64,000 nucleotides of DNA, from assembly GCA_002432805.1 (NCBI GenBank), contig DJGV01000010.1, positions 277,034 through 341,033 of the forward strand, given 5' to 3'. The stretch comes from Fervidobacterium sp. UBA5837 (lineage in GTDB: Bacteria; Thermotogota; Thermotogae; Thermotogales; Fervidobacteriaceae). Position 1 is the first letter of the stretch. Every line of letters starts with the position of its first letter. Below the pieces are notes generated by a model. The model saw only the letters and a list, made by a program, of their open reading frames with translations. It was not told where the DNA came from and ran no database searches. Both the position numbers and the translations under genes were made by a program. Positions 15,993 to 25,196 of this stretch are shown here, piece after piece.

Positions 15993-18071
15993 ATGGAAGA
16001 GATAAAGGCCCAATATGTCGACTTGAATAAGTTAAGGAATATCGGAATAATGGCTCATATAGATGCCGGTAAGACGACAACTACCGAGCGCATTTTGTTT
16101 TTTACAGGCAAAAAGCACAACATAGGTAGTGTCGATGAAGGTACGGCAACGATGGATTGGATGGTCCAAGAAAAAGAACGTGGTATCACTATTACGTCAG
16201 CTGCTACCACGTGTTTTTGGAAGGATCATCGTATAAACATCATCGATACTCCCGGTCACGTTGACTTCACTATAGAAGTTGAAAGGTCTCTAAGGGTTTT
16301 AGATGGTGCTGTAGCAGTCTTCGATGCAACAGCAGGTGTCGAACCTCAATCTGAAACAGTTTGGCGACAGGCTGACAAATACAGTGTCCCGCGCATTGCG
16401 TTCATGAACAAGATGGACAAAACGGGCGCAGACTTCTACATGGCTGTCCAGACGATGGTTGATAGATTAGGTGCACATCCAATTGCCATCCAAATACCGA
16501 TTGGAAGAGAGAACGACTTCAAGGGAGTAATTGACCTGATAGAGATGAAGGCTATCAGATGGCTCAATCCTGACGGCACCGATATGGTTATCGAAGATAT
16601 CCCAGCAAACATGATCGATGAAGCAGAGGAAGCAAGAGACGAAATGATCGAAAAGACTGCCGAAGTAGACGACGAAATCATGGAACTGTACTTGGCAGAA
16701 GAAGAACCAACTGTAAAGCAGCTCTACGATGCACTCAGAAGGATAACGATAGCAGGACTTGGTACTCCCGTACTATGTGGCTCATCGAAGATGAATTTGG
16801 GTATCCAGCCTCTACTTGATGCTATCGTGAGATACCTACCATCCCCACTTGATTTGCCACCCGTACGTGGATTCGGCAAGGATGGGAATGAGGTAGAAGT
16901 TATGCCAACTGAAAATGCACCGTTTGTAGCTTATGCGTTCAAGATACAGACCGACCCATACGTTGGAAAACTTACATTCCTCAGAGTGTACAGTGGACGA
17001 TTAGAAAAAGGCAGCTACGTCGTCAATACAACAAAAGGCGTAAAAGAACGCGTCTCAAGGCTCATATTCCTACACGCAGACAAACGTGAAGACGTTGAAT
17101 ACATAAGGGCTGGAGATATCGTTGGAGTAATTGGTATGAAGGGCACGATAACGGGAGATACCGTCTGCGAGGAAGGTGCAAACGTTATACTCGAAAAGAT
17201 GGAATTCCCTGAACCAGTCATCTCCATTGCAATTGAACCTGCAACAAAAGACGATGAAACGAAATTATCAAAGGCTCTCCAATCATTGCTTGACGAGGAT
17301 CCATCTCTGAGAGCATACGTAGATCAAGAAACTGGAGAGACTATACTCTCGGGTATGGGTGAGTTGCACCTTGAAATCATCGTCGACAGATTGAAGAGAG
17401 AATTTGGAGTTAACGTTAGAGTGGGTAAACCACAGGTTGCCTACAGAGAAACGATCACAAGAGGAATCAAAGTCGAAGGAAAGTACATCAGACAAAGTGG
17501 TGGAAGAGGACAATATGGTCATGCAGTTTTACGCTTTGAACCACTCGAACTTGACAAGACCTTTGAATTCGTTGATAAGACCGTTGGTGGTGTCATACCG
17601 AAACAGTACATACCAGCAATCGAAGAAGGAATAAAAGAAGCTATGCAAGTAGGAGTTTTGGCAGGATATCCCGTAGTTGGGATTAGAGCGACACTCATCG
17701 AGGGTTCGTACCATGAAGTCGACTCTTCGGAAATGGCATTCAAGATTGCGGCCAGCATGGCATTCAAAGAAGCTATGGAAAAAGGTGGACCTGTACTACT
17801 CGAACCCATAATGAAAGTCGAAGTAGTAACGCCGGAAGACTACATGGGCAACATAATCGCAGATCTCAACTCAAGAAGAGCGCACATAGACGCACTTGAA
17901 AACAGGGCACATCTGAGAGTTATAAAAGCTCTTGTCCCACTAAGTGAGATGTTTGGATACGCAACGACACTCAGATCACTATCGCAAGGTAGAGCAACGT
18001 ACATAATGACACTATCGCACTACAGCAAAGTGCCGGAGAAAGTTGCTGAAACACTCACAAAGAGCGCATAA
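15993..18071 (+). CDS. fusA: Elongation factor G
   Basis: The 692-residue translocation GTPase has G1 AHIDAGKTTTTER, switch II DTPGHVDFT and G4 NKMDKTGADF, followed by the domain II-V pattern (SGMGELHLEIIVDRLKREF, GGRGQYGHAVL, and the C-terminal MFGYATTLRSLSQGRATY). Length matches the family. It drives ribosomal translocation and, with RRF, recycling. GAGGAGG precedes the ATG. It lies 41 bases after rpsG and 100 bases before tuf. Confidence 0.98.
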   Translation: MEEIKAQYVDLNKLRNIGIMAHIDAGKTTTTERILFFTGKKHNIGSVDEGTATMDWMVQEKERGITITSAATTCFWKDHRINIIDTPGHVDFTIEVERSLRVLDGAVAVFDATAGVEPQSETVWRQADKYSVPRIAFMNKMDKTGADFYMAVQTMVDRLGAHPIAIQIPIGRENDFKGVIDLIEMKAIRWLNPDGTDMVIEDIPANMIDEAEEARDEMIEKTAEVDDEIMELYLAEEEPTVKQLYDALRRITIAGLGTPVLCGSSKMNLGIQPLLDAIVRYLPSPLDLPPVRGFGKDGNEVEVMPTENAPFVAYAFKIQTDPYVGKLTFLRVYSGRLEKGSYVVNTTKGVKERVSRLIFLHADKREDVEYIRAGDIVGVIGMKGTITGDTVCEEGANVILEKMEFPEPVISIAIEPATKDDETKLSKALQSLLDEDPSLRAYVDQETGETILSGMGELHLEIIVDRLKREFGVNVRVGKPQVAYRETITRGIKVEGKYIRQSGGRGQYGHAVLRFEPLELDKTFEFVDKTVGGVIPKQYIPAIEEGIKEAMQVGVLAGYPVVGIRATLIEGSYHEVDSSEMAFKIAASMAFKEAMEKGGPVLLEPIMKVEVVTPEDYMGNIIADLNSRRAHIDALENRAHLRVIKALVPLSEMFGYATTLRSLSQGRATYIMTLSHYSKVPEKVAETLTKSA

Positions 18072-18171
18072 AAGCTGAAAATTGTATAAGGTTGGCGGAA
18101 TAAAGAATAGAAAAATCTCAAAAAGTGGGAGAATACTCCACAACAGGTGAAAAAAAGGAGGGGCAAAAAGT

Positions 18172-19374
18172 ATGGCAAAGGAAAAATTTGTAAGAAACAA
18201 ACCACACATGAACGTCGGAACGATAGGACACATTGACCACGGAAAGACAACACTCACAGCAGCTATTACAAAGTACTGCGCATTATTTGGATGGGCAGAC
18301 TACACACCATACGAAATGATCGATAAGGCGCCAGAAGAAAGGGCAAGAGGTATCACCATCAACATCACACACGTTGAATATCAAACAGAAAAAAGGCACT
18401 ACGCACACATCGACTGCCCAGGTCACGCAGACTACATAAAGAACATGATCACCGGTGCAGCTCAGATGGATGGTGCAATACTCGTTGTTGCAGCAACTGA
18501 TGGACCAATGCCACAGACAAGAGAACACGTTCTTTTGGCAAGGCAAGTCAACGTTCCAGCAATAATCGTCTACATCAACAAAGTTGATATGGTTGACGAC
18601 CCAGAACTCATCGACTTAGTCGAAATGGAAGTCAGAGACCTTCTCAGCAAATATGAATTCCCTGGCGACGATCTTCCAGTCATCAGAGGATCAGCTCTGA
18701 ATGCAGTCAGTGCACCAAGCGATCCAAATCATCCAGACCTTGCTTCCATAAAAGAACTTCTTGATGCAATGGACAGCTATCTGCCAGATCCAGTTCGTGA
18801 GATCGATAAGCCATTCCTTCTCTCCGTTGAAGACGTCTTCACCATCACCGGTAGAGGAACAGTTGTTACTGGAAGAATTGAACGTGGTGTAATCAAGGCA
18901 GGAGTCGAAGCAGAAATAGTTGGTATCAGCTACGAAACGAGAAAGACAGTCATCACAAGCGTTGAAATGTTCAGAAAAGAACTCGACGAAGCAATGGCTG
19001 GCGATAACGTAGGTTGCTTGCTCAGAGGAATCGATAAAGACGAAGTCGAGAGAGGACAAGTTCTTGCAAAACCAGGTTCCATCACACCACACAAAAAATT
19101 CAAGGCAAACATATATGTCCTCAAGAAAGAAGAGGGCGGACGCCACACGCCATTCACAAAGGGTTACAAACCACAGTTCTTTATCAGAACAGCAGACGTC
19201 ACTGGTGATATAATAGATTTACCAGCAGGTGCAGAAATGGTCATGCCTGGTGACAACATCGAAATGACTGTTGAACTCATCTACCCAGTTGCAATCGAAA
19301 AAGGTATGAGATTTGCAGTTCGTGAAGGTGGAAAGACAGTTGGTGCAGGTGTCGTATCAGAAATAATCGAGTAA
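18172..19374 (+). CDS. tuf: Elongation factor Tu
   Basis: The protein is 400 residues, the usual size. GTP-binding motifs are GHIDHGKTTL (G1), the switch I segment RARGITINITH, DCPGHADYIKNM (G3) and NKVDMVDD (G4). The C-terminal domains contain VEDVFTITGRGTVVTGRIERG and GGRHTPFTKGYKPQFF. It delivers aminoacyl-tRNA to the ribosome. It is preceded by AAGGAGGGG and a 100-base spacer holding a small hairpin (GTGGGAG/CTCCAC), which may be an mRNA processing or pausing site before this highly expressed gene. A GC hairpin follows it. Confidence 0.98.
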   Translation: MAKEKFVRNKPHMNVGTIGHIDHGKTTLTAAITKYCALFGWADYTPYEMIDKAPEERARGITINITHVEYQTEKRHYAHIDCPGHADYIKNMITGAAQMDGAILVVAATDGPMPQTREHVLLARQVNVPAIIVYINKVDMVDDPELIDLVEMEVRDLLSKYEFPGDDLPVIRGSALNAVSAPSDPNHPDLASIKELLDAMDSYLPDPVREIDKPFLLSVEDVFTITGRGTVVTGRIERGVIKAGVEAEIVGISYETRKTVITSVEMFRKELDEAMAGDNVGCLLRGIDKDEVERGQVLAKPGSITPHKKFKANIYVLKKEEGGRHTPFTKGYKPQFFIRTADVTGDIIDLPAGAEMVMPGDNIEMTVELIYPVAIEKGMRFAVREGGKTVGAGVVSEIIE

Positions 19375-19415
19375 TTTAGATTTGGTTAAAAAATAAGGCC
19401 TTTACTAAGGTAATC

Positions 19416-19435
19416 GGGGGGGTTCCCCCCCTTTT
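19416..19435 (+). terminator. G7/C7 hairpin between tuf and rpsJ
   Basis: Seven G (19416-19422), TT, seven C (19425-19431), then TTTT. It resembles a small intrinsic terminator lying only 20 bases before the rpsJ start. Since no promoter is visible between it and rpsJ, it is probably a partial terminator that lowers expression of the ribosomal genes relative to tuf. Confidence 0.55.
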
Positions 19436-19454
19436 CTAAGAAGGAGGGTAAGAC

Positions 19455-19763
19455 ATGCCAGGGCAAAAAATTAGAATCAGATTGAAGGCATATGACCATA
19501 GATTGTTAGACGAATCGGCGAAAAAGATAGTCGAAGTGGCAAAACAAACAAACGCAAAGGTTTCAGGTCCCATCCCGCTACCAACGGAAAGGACTCTGTA
19601 CGTTGTTTTGAGATCACCACTTAAGCATAAGGACTCTCGTGAACAATTCGAAAAGAAAGTTCACAAAAGACTTGTAGACATAATCGAACCGAACTCAAAA
19701 ACGATTGACGCTCTGATGAAGATCAATCTTCCAGCAGGTGTCGACGTCGAAATCAATCTGTGA
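19455..19763 (+). CDS. rpsJ: 30S ribosomal protein S10 (NusE)
   Basis: The 102-residue protein has the S10 start KIRIRLKAYDHRLLDESAKKIVE (residues 5-27) and the signature PLPTERTLYVVLRSPLKHKDSREQFEKK shortened here to its key parts PTER and RSPHxxKDSREQFE-like. It is a head protein of the 30S subunit and, with NusB, part of the antitermination complex. It opens the S10 block directly after tuf, with GGAGGG before the start and rplC 20 bases after its stop. Confidence 0.97.
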   Translation: MPGQKIRIRLKAYDHRLLDESAKKIVEVAKQTNAKVSGPIPLPTERTLYVVLRSPLKHKDSREQFEKKVHKRLVDIIEPNSKTIDALMKINLPAGVDVEINL

Positions 19764-19783
19764 GTCCTCGGAGGTGTTTTGAG

Positions 19784-20407
19784 ATGAAATTCATACTCGC
19801 AAGAAAAGTTGGAATGACCAGGGTATGGAAAGATGACAAACTTTACCCTGTTACAGTTCTTAAAGCAGGCCCATGCTACGTAGTGCAGAAAAAGACAGTT
19901 GAAAAAGATGGATACAACGCGCTTCAGTTAGGTTTTGACGAAGCAAGTGAGAAAAGATTACCAAAACCACTGCTCGGAGTATTCAAAAAGGCAAACGTAA
20001 AACCAATGAAAGTACTGAAAGAATTCAAAGTCGACAACGTTGACCAATACACACTCGGTCAAGAAATAACGGTTGCAATTTTTCAAGAAGGCGATAAAAT
20101 AGACATCACTGGCTGGTCAAAAGGTAGAGGTTACTCTGGCGCAATGAAAAGATGGAATTTCCAAGGTGGTCCAAGGGCACATGGTGCGAAATTCCACAGA
20201 GAACTCGGTTCCGTTGGTCAGCATTCGGATCCGGCAAGGATATTCAAAGGTAAAAAGATGCCTGGAAGATACGGTAACGAAAGAATTACCGTACTCAATT
20301 CTGAAGTTGTTAAAATAGATACAGAAAACCACCTATTAGCAGTTAAAGGCGGAGTGCCAGGAGCGAGGGGCAGCCTTGTAATCATTAGAAATGCGGTCAA
20401 GGTATAA
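19784..20407 (+). CDS. rplC: 50S ribosomal protein L3
   Basis: ATG 19784 after GGAGGTG gives MKFILARKVGMTRVW, the normal L3 start; the frame is open further upstream inside rpsJ but that part is not coding. The 207-residue protein contains the L3 signature FKGKKMPGRYGNERITV and the peptidyl-transferase-facing loop RGYSGAMKRWNFQGGPRAHG. It is an early assembly protein of the large subunit. An 81-base spacer separates it from rplD. Confidence 0.97.
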   Translation: MKFILARKVGMTRVWKDDKLYPVTVLKAGPCYVVQKKTVEKDGYNALQLGFDEASEKRLPKPLLGVFKKANVKPMKVLKEFKVDNVDQYTLGQEITVAIFQEGDKIDITGWSKGRGYSGAMKRWNFQGGPRAHGAKFHRELGSVGQHSDPARIFKGKKMPGRYGNERITVLNSEVVKIDTENHLLAVKGGVPGARGSLVIIRNAVKV

Positions 20408-20488
20408 GAAAGTATAAGATTAAAGCTATTCTTGGACGCATGATACAAGGACATGTGCTCCGAAATTGGAGTTAAGGGAGGAAAAAGT

Positions 20489-21160
20489 ATGGCACAGATA
20501 GAACTTCACAACATCAAAGGTGAGAAGATAGGAAACATCCAAATCAGCGACGATATCTTCAACATCGTACCGAACGAAGACGTCTTGTGGCGATACATCG
20601 ACATGCAGCTTACAAATGGCAGAGCCGGTACCGCATCAGCAAAGACAAGAGGAGAAGTTTCTGGTGGCGGAAGGAAACCTTATCCACAGAAGCACACCGG
20701 AAGGGCAAGACAAGGTTCCATAAGGGCCATTCAATGGAAACACGGTGGTGTTGCACACGCTCCAAAACCAAGGAACTACCTCAAGAGACTCAACAAGAAG
20801 ATGAAAAGATTAGCGCTCAAATCAGCGCTTTCTGCAAGATTCCAAGAAGGTAATCTCATCGTCATCAGCGACATACGATTTGAAAAAGCGCAGACGAAAC
20901 AAGTCAAAGAAGTACTAAATAACCTTGGAATTGCAAAAGAAAAGGTCTTATTCGTACTACCGAGAAAAGAAACTGTGTACGAAAACGTAAAACTCTCCGG
21001 TAGAAATATACCTGGAGTAAAAGTCATCATCGCAGACAATCCAAACAACAACGACGGAAACAACATCGATGGGCTCAACGTATTTGATATAATCAACGCA
21101 ACAAAGGTTGTCCTTACAGAAGGCACCGTTCGTAAAATTGAGGAGGTGCTCAGTAAATGA
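20489..21160 (+). CDS. rplD: 50S ribosomal protein L4
   Basis: ATG 20489 (AAGGGAGG upstream) gives 223 residues starting MAQIELHNIKGEKIGNI. The exit-tunnel loop is present as TRGEVSGGGRKPYPQKHTGRARQG in abbreviated pattern TRGEV-GGGRKP-KHTGRARQG. In many bacteria L4 also represses the S10 operon; no such leader could be checked here. The TGA stop overlaps rplW (ATGA). Confidence 0.96.
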   Translation: MAQIELHNIKGEKIGNIQISDDIFNIVPNEDVLWRYIDMQLTNGRAGTASAKTRGEVSGGGRKPYPQKHTGRARQGSIRAIQWKHGGVAHAPKPRNYLKRLNKKMKRLALKSALSARFQEGNLIVISDIRFEKAQTKQVKEVLNNLGIAKEKVLFVLPRKETVYENVKLSGRNIPGVKVIIADNPNNNDGNNIDGLNVFDIINATKVVLTEGTVRKIEEVLSK

Positions 21161-21459
21161 GAAAAGACTACGCGGATATAATCATAAGACCGATCATCAG
21201 TGAGAAATCTATGGACCATAGAGGCCAAGGAGAATACTTCTTCGAAGTCGATAAAAAAGCAAATAAGCAACAGATAAGAGAAGCTGTCGAAAAATTATTC
21301 AACGTAAAAGTTGAAGGAGTCAATACGATGTTAGTCAAGCCAAAGCCAAAGAAAGACATCAGAAGAGGAGCGTTGGCAAAAGAAGGATACACAAAAGAAT
21401 GGAAAAAAGCCATAGTCAAATTAGCAGAAGGCTATGTGATCAAAGAACTCCAAGCGTAA
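21157..21459 (+). CDS. rplW: 50S ribosomal protein L23
   Basis: The 100-residue protein has the L23 pattern: DIIIRPIISEKSM at the start, NKQQIREAVEKLFNVKVEGVNT in the middle and the basic KKDIRRG segment. L23 lies beside the tunnel exit, where trigger factor and SRP dock. The start overlaps the rplD stop by ATGA, preceded by GGAGGTG. Confidence 0.96.
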   Translation: MRKDYADIIIRPIISEKSMDHRGQGEYFFEVDKKANKQQIREAVEKLFNVKVEGVNTMLVKPKPKKDIRRGALAKEGYTKEWKKAIVKLAEGYVIKELQA

Positions 21460-21472
21460 GGGGTGAAGAAAA

Positions 21473-22300
21473 ATGGGTCTTAAAAGATTCAAGCCAACTA
21501 GTGAAGGTAGAAGATTCATGATCATTTCCGATTTTTCGGAAATTACAAAATCAAAACCCGAAAAATCTCTTATTTCTCCTCTGAAAAAGAGCGGTGGAAG
21601 AAACCACCACGGCAGAATCACCGTTAGGTTCAGAGGTGGCGGGCACAAAAGACAATACAGAATAGTTGATTTCAGAAGATGGGAAAAAGAGAACATACCA
21701 GCAAGAGTTGCATCTATAGAATACGATCCAAACAGGACAGCGAGAATAGCACTCTTAGTTTACGCAGATGGTGATAAGAGATACATTCTTGCACCAAACA
21801 ACGTAAAAGTCGGCGACATGCTAATGGCCGGTCCAAACGCAGAAATCAAACCAGGTAATGCGCTTCCACTCTTAAATATACCAATAGGAACCATCGTTCA
21901 CAGCATAGAATTCTACCCACGCGGTGGAGCTAAGATAGCAAGAAGTGCAGGCATGTCATGTCAGCTCATGGCAAAAGAGGGCGAATATGCACTACTCAGA
22001 ATGCCATCTGGAGAATTGAGAAGAGTGCACGTAAGATGCTATGCAACGATAGGAGTTACCGGAAACGAAGACCACAAAAACGAAGTCTCCGGTAAAGCTG
22101 GAAGGGAAATGTGGAGAGGTAAGAAGCCACACGTACGTGGTGTCGTCATGAACCCAGTAGACCACCCGCATGGTGGTGGAGAAGGAAGAGGTAAGGGACA
22201 CCATCCACAGAGCCCATGGGGCGTACCAGCAAAAGGATACAAGACAAGAAGAGGTAAGAGAGCAAGCGACAAAATGATCGTTAGAAGAAGAAACGGTTGA
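21473..22300 (+). CDS. rplB: 50S ribosomal protein L2
   Basis: The 275-residue protein starts MGLKRFKPTSEGRRF and has the conserved KSGGRNHHGRITVRFRGGGHK region and the C-terminal VMNPVDHPHGGGEGR with the histidine close to the peptidyl transferase centre. It is essential for subunit joining. It follows rplW by 13 bases. Confidence 0.98.
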   Translation: MGLKRFKPTSEGRRFMIISDFSEITKSKPEKSLISPLKKSGGRNHHGRITVRFRGGGHKRQYRIVDFRRWEKENIPARVASIEYDPNRTARIALLVYADGDKRYILAPNNVKVGDMLMAGPNAEIKPGNALPLLNIPIGTIVHSIEFYPRGGAKIARSAGMSCQLMAKEGEYALLRMPSGELRRVHVRCYATIGVTGNEDHKNEVSGKAGREMWRGKKPHVRGVVMNPVDHPHGGGEGRGKGHHPQSPWGVPAKGYKTRRGKRASDKMIVRRRNG

Positions 22301-22316
22301 TCAGGAGGTGTAATGA

Positions 22317-22604
22317 ATGAGCCGTTCAACTAAAAAAGGGCCATATGTTGACGTAAAGCTAATCAAAAAAATCAGAATGCTGAATGAAACTGGAGAAAAG
22401 AGAATAATAAAGACATGGAGTAGAGCAAGCACAATCGTTCCAGAAATGGTTGGACACACAGTGGCCGTATACAATGGAATGAAACACATACCCGTCTACA
22501 TCACAGAAAACATGGTCGGGCACAAACTTGGTGAATTCTCATTCACCAGAAGATTTGGCGGACACACCAACAAATCGGCCAAAAAAGGTGAGATTAAGAA
22601 ATAA
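22317..22604 (+). CDS. rpsS: 30S ribosomal protein S19
   Basis: The 95-residue protein starts MSRSTKKGPYVD and contains WSRASTIVPEMVGHTVAVYNG and the closing GEFSFTRRFGGHT, all S19 hallmarks. It forms a head complex with S13. An out-of-frame ATG lies four bases before the true start, which is positioned correctly behind AGGAGGTG. Confidence 0.97.
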   Translation: MSRSTKKGPYVDVKLIKKIRMLNETGEKRIIKTWSRASTIVPEMVGHTVAVYNGMKHIPVYITENMVGHKLGEFSFTRRFGGHTNKSAKKGEIKK

Positions 22605-22618
22605 GGAGGGAGCCAATA

Positions 22619-23062
22619 ATGCAAACCGTCATAAAAAGAGAAGGTTTGAAACGATCCAAATTCTACGCAAAGAAAAAAGAAACCCTTGCAGCAATGCCTA
22701 AGTATGAAGCAAAGGCAGTTGCAAAATTCGTTCGAATATCCCCAAGAAAAGCAAGGTCAGTCGTAAATTCCATTAGAGGCAAGAATGTTTCGGAAGCGTT
22801 TAATCTTCTTGAATTTTCATCAAAGAAGGCTGCACGGATCGTTAGAAATGTGTTAAAATCGGCAGTAGCAAATGCCACAAATAACTACGGACTTTCCGAA
22901 GACAACCTTTACGTTTCATCCTGCTACGTCACAGACGGTCCAAGGATGAAGAGAGTATGGCCAAGAGGAAGAGGAAGAGCGGACATCATCCAAAAGAGGA
23001 TGTCGCACGTTACTGTTGTTGTTAGAGACAGAGAAAAAGAGAAAGAATCTAATGCAAAATAA
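22619..23062 (+). CDS. rplV: 50S ribosomal protein L22
   Basis: The 147-residue protein has the L22 core KFVRISPRKARSVVNSIRG and the tunnel beta-hairpin CYVTDGPRMKRVWPRGRGRAD. An N-terminal extension of about 25 residues (MQTVIKREGLKRSKFY) precedes the conserved part. The start ATG has AAGGAGGG 9 bases upstream, so the extension is probably real; L22 proteins of Thermotogae are often long. Confidence 0.95.
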   Translation: MQTVIKREGLKRSKFYAKKKETLAAMPKYEAKAVAKFVRISPRKARSVVNSIRGKNVSEAFNLLEFSSKKAARIVRNVLKSAVANATNNYGLSEDNLYVSSCYVTDGPRMKRVWPRGRGRADIIQKRMSHVTVVVRDREKEKESNAK

Positions 23063-23085
23063 TAGAGCGTTGTGAGGTGATACAG

Positions 23086-23715
23086 GTGGGTCAAAAAGTG
23101 CATCCGAAAGGATTTAGGCTTGGTTTAACATCTGAATGGGACGCGCAATGGTTCAACGAAAAGAAGTATGGTGAATACCTACTTGAAGACGAAGCCATCA
23201 GAAATTTCGTAAAGAAGACTTACAATCAAGCGGGAATTGCAAGAGTAGTAGTACAGAGGCCAGACGCTGAAAGAGTGATCGTAGTCATCCATGCAGCAAG
23301 ACCTGGTATACTCATCGGTAAAAAAGGTGCGGGCATAACAGAACTTAGACAATCACTTGAGAGCAGATTCAACAGGAAATTCGGAGTTGACATCATCGAA
23401 GCAAAAACGCCCGACAGTGAGGCATCACTTGTAGCAGAAGCGATAGCTCAAAAGATAGAGAAAAGGGCATCCTACAAGATAGTAATGAAGAGAGCAATCT
23501 CCTCTGCTTTAAGAAGAGGCGCAAAGGGTATAAAGATAATGGTCGCTGGAAGACTTGGTGGAGCTGAAATTGCAAGAACAGAATGGTACCTAAAAGGCAG
23601 GCTCCCGCTCCAGACGTTGAGATCCGTTGTAGACTATTCAACGGCAAGGGCAGAGACGAAGTACGGTACAATCGGCGTGAAGGTTTGGATATACAAAGGA
23701 GACATCAGACCGTAA
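23086..23715 (+). CDS. rpsC: 30S ribosomal protein S3
   Basis: I place the start at GTG 23086, giving MGQKVHPKGFRLG as in other S3 proteins; GAGGTG lies just upstream and a GTG at 23077 inside it would add three residues. The 209-residue protein has the KH RNA-binding motif (RPGILIGKKGAGITELR) and IKIMVAGRLGGAEIARTEW. S3 borders the mRNA entry channel. A 166-base spacer, the longest inside the S10 block, separates it from rplP. Confidence 0.96.
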   Translation: MGQKVHPKGFRLGLTSEWDAQWFNEKKYGEYLLEDEAIRNFVKKTYNQAGIARVVVQRPDAERVIVVIHAARPGILIGKKGAGITELRQSLESRFNRKFGVDIIEAKTPDSEASLVAEAIAQKIEKRASYKIVMKRAISSALRRGAKGIKIMVAGRLGGAEIARTEWYLKGRLPLQTLRSVVDYSTARAETKYGTIGVKVWIYKGDIRP

Positions 23716-23881
23716 GATTGACAAGATAAGATTGGCAAGAATTGGATAACGAGCAGATGGGCACGATACGATAACCTGCCTACAGCAAAGATAGATGATT
23801 GACATAAGGAAAGTACGAAGCGATGAAGAGACGCAGAACATTGTAAAGCGATACGAGTGTAAATAAGGGAGGTAAGCAACC

Positions 23882-24310
23882 ATGTTGATGCCAAAGAGAG
23901 TTAAATATAGAAAACAGTTTCGTGGCAGAACAAAAGGTGATGCAAAAGGTGGAGCATTGGTAATGTTTGGCGAGTACGGCCTAAAAGCGCTCGAACCTGC
24001 TTGGATCACTTCTCAGCAAATCGAAGCATGCAGACTTGCAATAACAAGGGCTCTGAAAAAAGAAGGTAAGCTTTGGATAAAGATATTCCCAGATAGATCC
24101 TACACGAAGCATCCACCTGAAACAAAGCTTGGTAAGGGTAAGGGTAACGTTGAAGGATGGGTAGCAGTTGTAAAACCTGGAAAGATCATGTTCGAAATTG
24201 GTGGTATAGAAGAAGAATTAGCAATCCAAGCACTAGAGTACGCAGCAACTAAACTCCCCATAAAGACGAAGATAGTGACGAGACATCACATAGGTGGTGA
24301 AGCTGTATGA
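23882..24310 (+). CDS. rplP: 50S ribosomal protein L16
   Basis: The 142-residue protein has L16 motifs MPKRVKYRKQFRGR, the FGEYGLKALEPAWITSQQIEA region and the C-terminal LPIKTKIVTR. It sits near the A site of the large subunit. The start has AAGGGAGG upstream; a second ATG two codons later is possible. The TGA stop overlaps rpmC in ATGA. Confidence 0.96.
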   Translation: MLMPKRVKYRKQFRGRTKGDAKGGALVMFGEYGLKALEPAWITSQQIEACRLAITRALKKEGKLWIKIFPDRSYTKHPPETKLGKGKGNVEGWVAVVKPGKIMFEIGGIEEELAIQALEYAATKLPIKTKIVTRHHIGGEAV

Positions 24311-24507
24311 CACCAGTCGAAATCAGAAATATGGATAATGAAGAACTGTTGAAATTGTTGGAAGAAAAGAAGAGAACGCTCATGAACCTGAGATTTCAAA
24401 ATGCCATTGGTGAACTCAGAGACTTCAGTTTAGTAGAGAAGGCGAAGAGAGACATAGCAAGGATCAAGACTATCTTACGTGAACGTGAACTTGGTATAAG
24501 GAGGTAA
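24307..24507 (+). CDS. rpmC: 50S ribosomal protein L29
   Basis: The 66-residue two-helix protein has the L29 pattern EIRNMDNEELLKLLEEKKRTLMNLRF and ends in KRDIARIKTILRERELG. It binds near the exit tunnel beside L23. It is coupled to rplP by ATGA, and rpsQ follows five bases after its stop. Confidence 0.95.
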   Translation: MTPVEIRNMDNEELLKLLEEKKRTLMNLRFQNAIGELRDFSLVEKAKRDIARIKTILRERELGIRR

Positions 24508-24512
24508 TATTC

Positions 24513-24818
24513 ATGCCAAAGAAAAGATTGGTCGGCAAAGTTGTAAGTGACAAGATGGATAAGACTATCACTGTAAAAGTCGAAAGCTTGGTCAAACATG
24601 GCACATTTGGAAAATACATAAAGCAATCGAAGAAATTCTACGCACACGATGAGAACAACGAATGCAAGATGGGCGACATCGTTGAAATCGAAGAATCCAA
24701 ACCAATAAGCAAGCTCAAGAGATGGACAGTCGTAAGAATAGTCGAGCGTTCAAAACTTGGAGGAAATGTAAAAACGCCAGAAGATGAGGAACTCATTGAA
24801 GGGGGTAGTGAGAAATGA
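24513..24818 (+). CDS. rpsQ: 30S ribosomal protein S17
   Basis: The protein starts with LVGKVVSDKMDKTITVKVE and contains KKFYAHDENNECKMGDIVEIEESKPISKLKRW in the usual positions (motif GDIVEIEESKPISK). At 101 residues it is about 15 longer than the commonest bacterial S17 because of an acidic C-terminal tail (EDEELIEGG). It is a primary 16S binding protein. Its stop overlaps rplN in ATGA. Confidence 0.96.
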   Translation: MPKKRLVGKVVSDKMDKTITVKVESLVKHGTFGKYIKQSKKFYAHDENNECKMGDIVEIEESKPISKLKRWTVVRIVERSKLGGNVKTPEDEELIEGGSEK

Positions 24819-25183
24819 TACAGAATGAAACCTACCTCGTAGCAGCGGATAACTCGGGTGCAAAGGTACTCAGAGTCATTAGAGTCCTCGGTGGTACGCA
24901 TAAGCAATTCGGTAGTATAGGTGACATAATTGTTTGCAGTGTTAGAGAAGCGGTACCTAACACGGATGTAAAAAAAGGTGATATCGTAAAAGCAGTTGTC
25001 GTAAGGACAAAAAAAGAAATCAGACGAGCAGATGGAAGCTACATCAGATTCGATGACAACGCTGCAGTCATACTTGACAAATTCAATCAACCAAAAGGCA
25101 CACGTGTCTTCGGTCCAGTTGCAAGAGAATTGAGAGAAAAGGGATTCATGAAGATCGTATCTCTTGCACCAGAAGTATGGTAA
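24815..25183 (+). CDS. rplN: 50S ribosomal protein L14
   Basis: The 122-residue protein shows L14 signatures: MIQNETYLVAADNSGAK, the GDIVKAVVVRTKKEIRR stretch and RVFGPVARELREKGFMKIVSLAPEV near the end. It forms inter-subunit bridges. It begins inside the rpsQ stop (ATGA, with GGGGGT upstream), and rplX follows 13 bases after its stop. Confidence 0.97.
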   Translation: MIQNETYLVAADNSGAKVLRVIRVLGGTHKQFGSIGDIIVCSVREAVPNTDVKKGDIVKAVVVRTKKEIRRADGSYIRFDDNAAVILDKFNQPKGTRVFGPVARELREKGFMKIVSLAPEVW

Positions 25184-25196
25184 GGGGTGGTAATGT

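Noticed and set aside
23717..23746. TTGACA in the rpsC-rplP spacer as an internal promoter
   Set aside because: No acceptable -10 lies 16-18 bases downstream (only GGATAA/TTGGAT-like).
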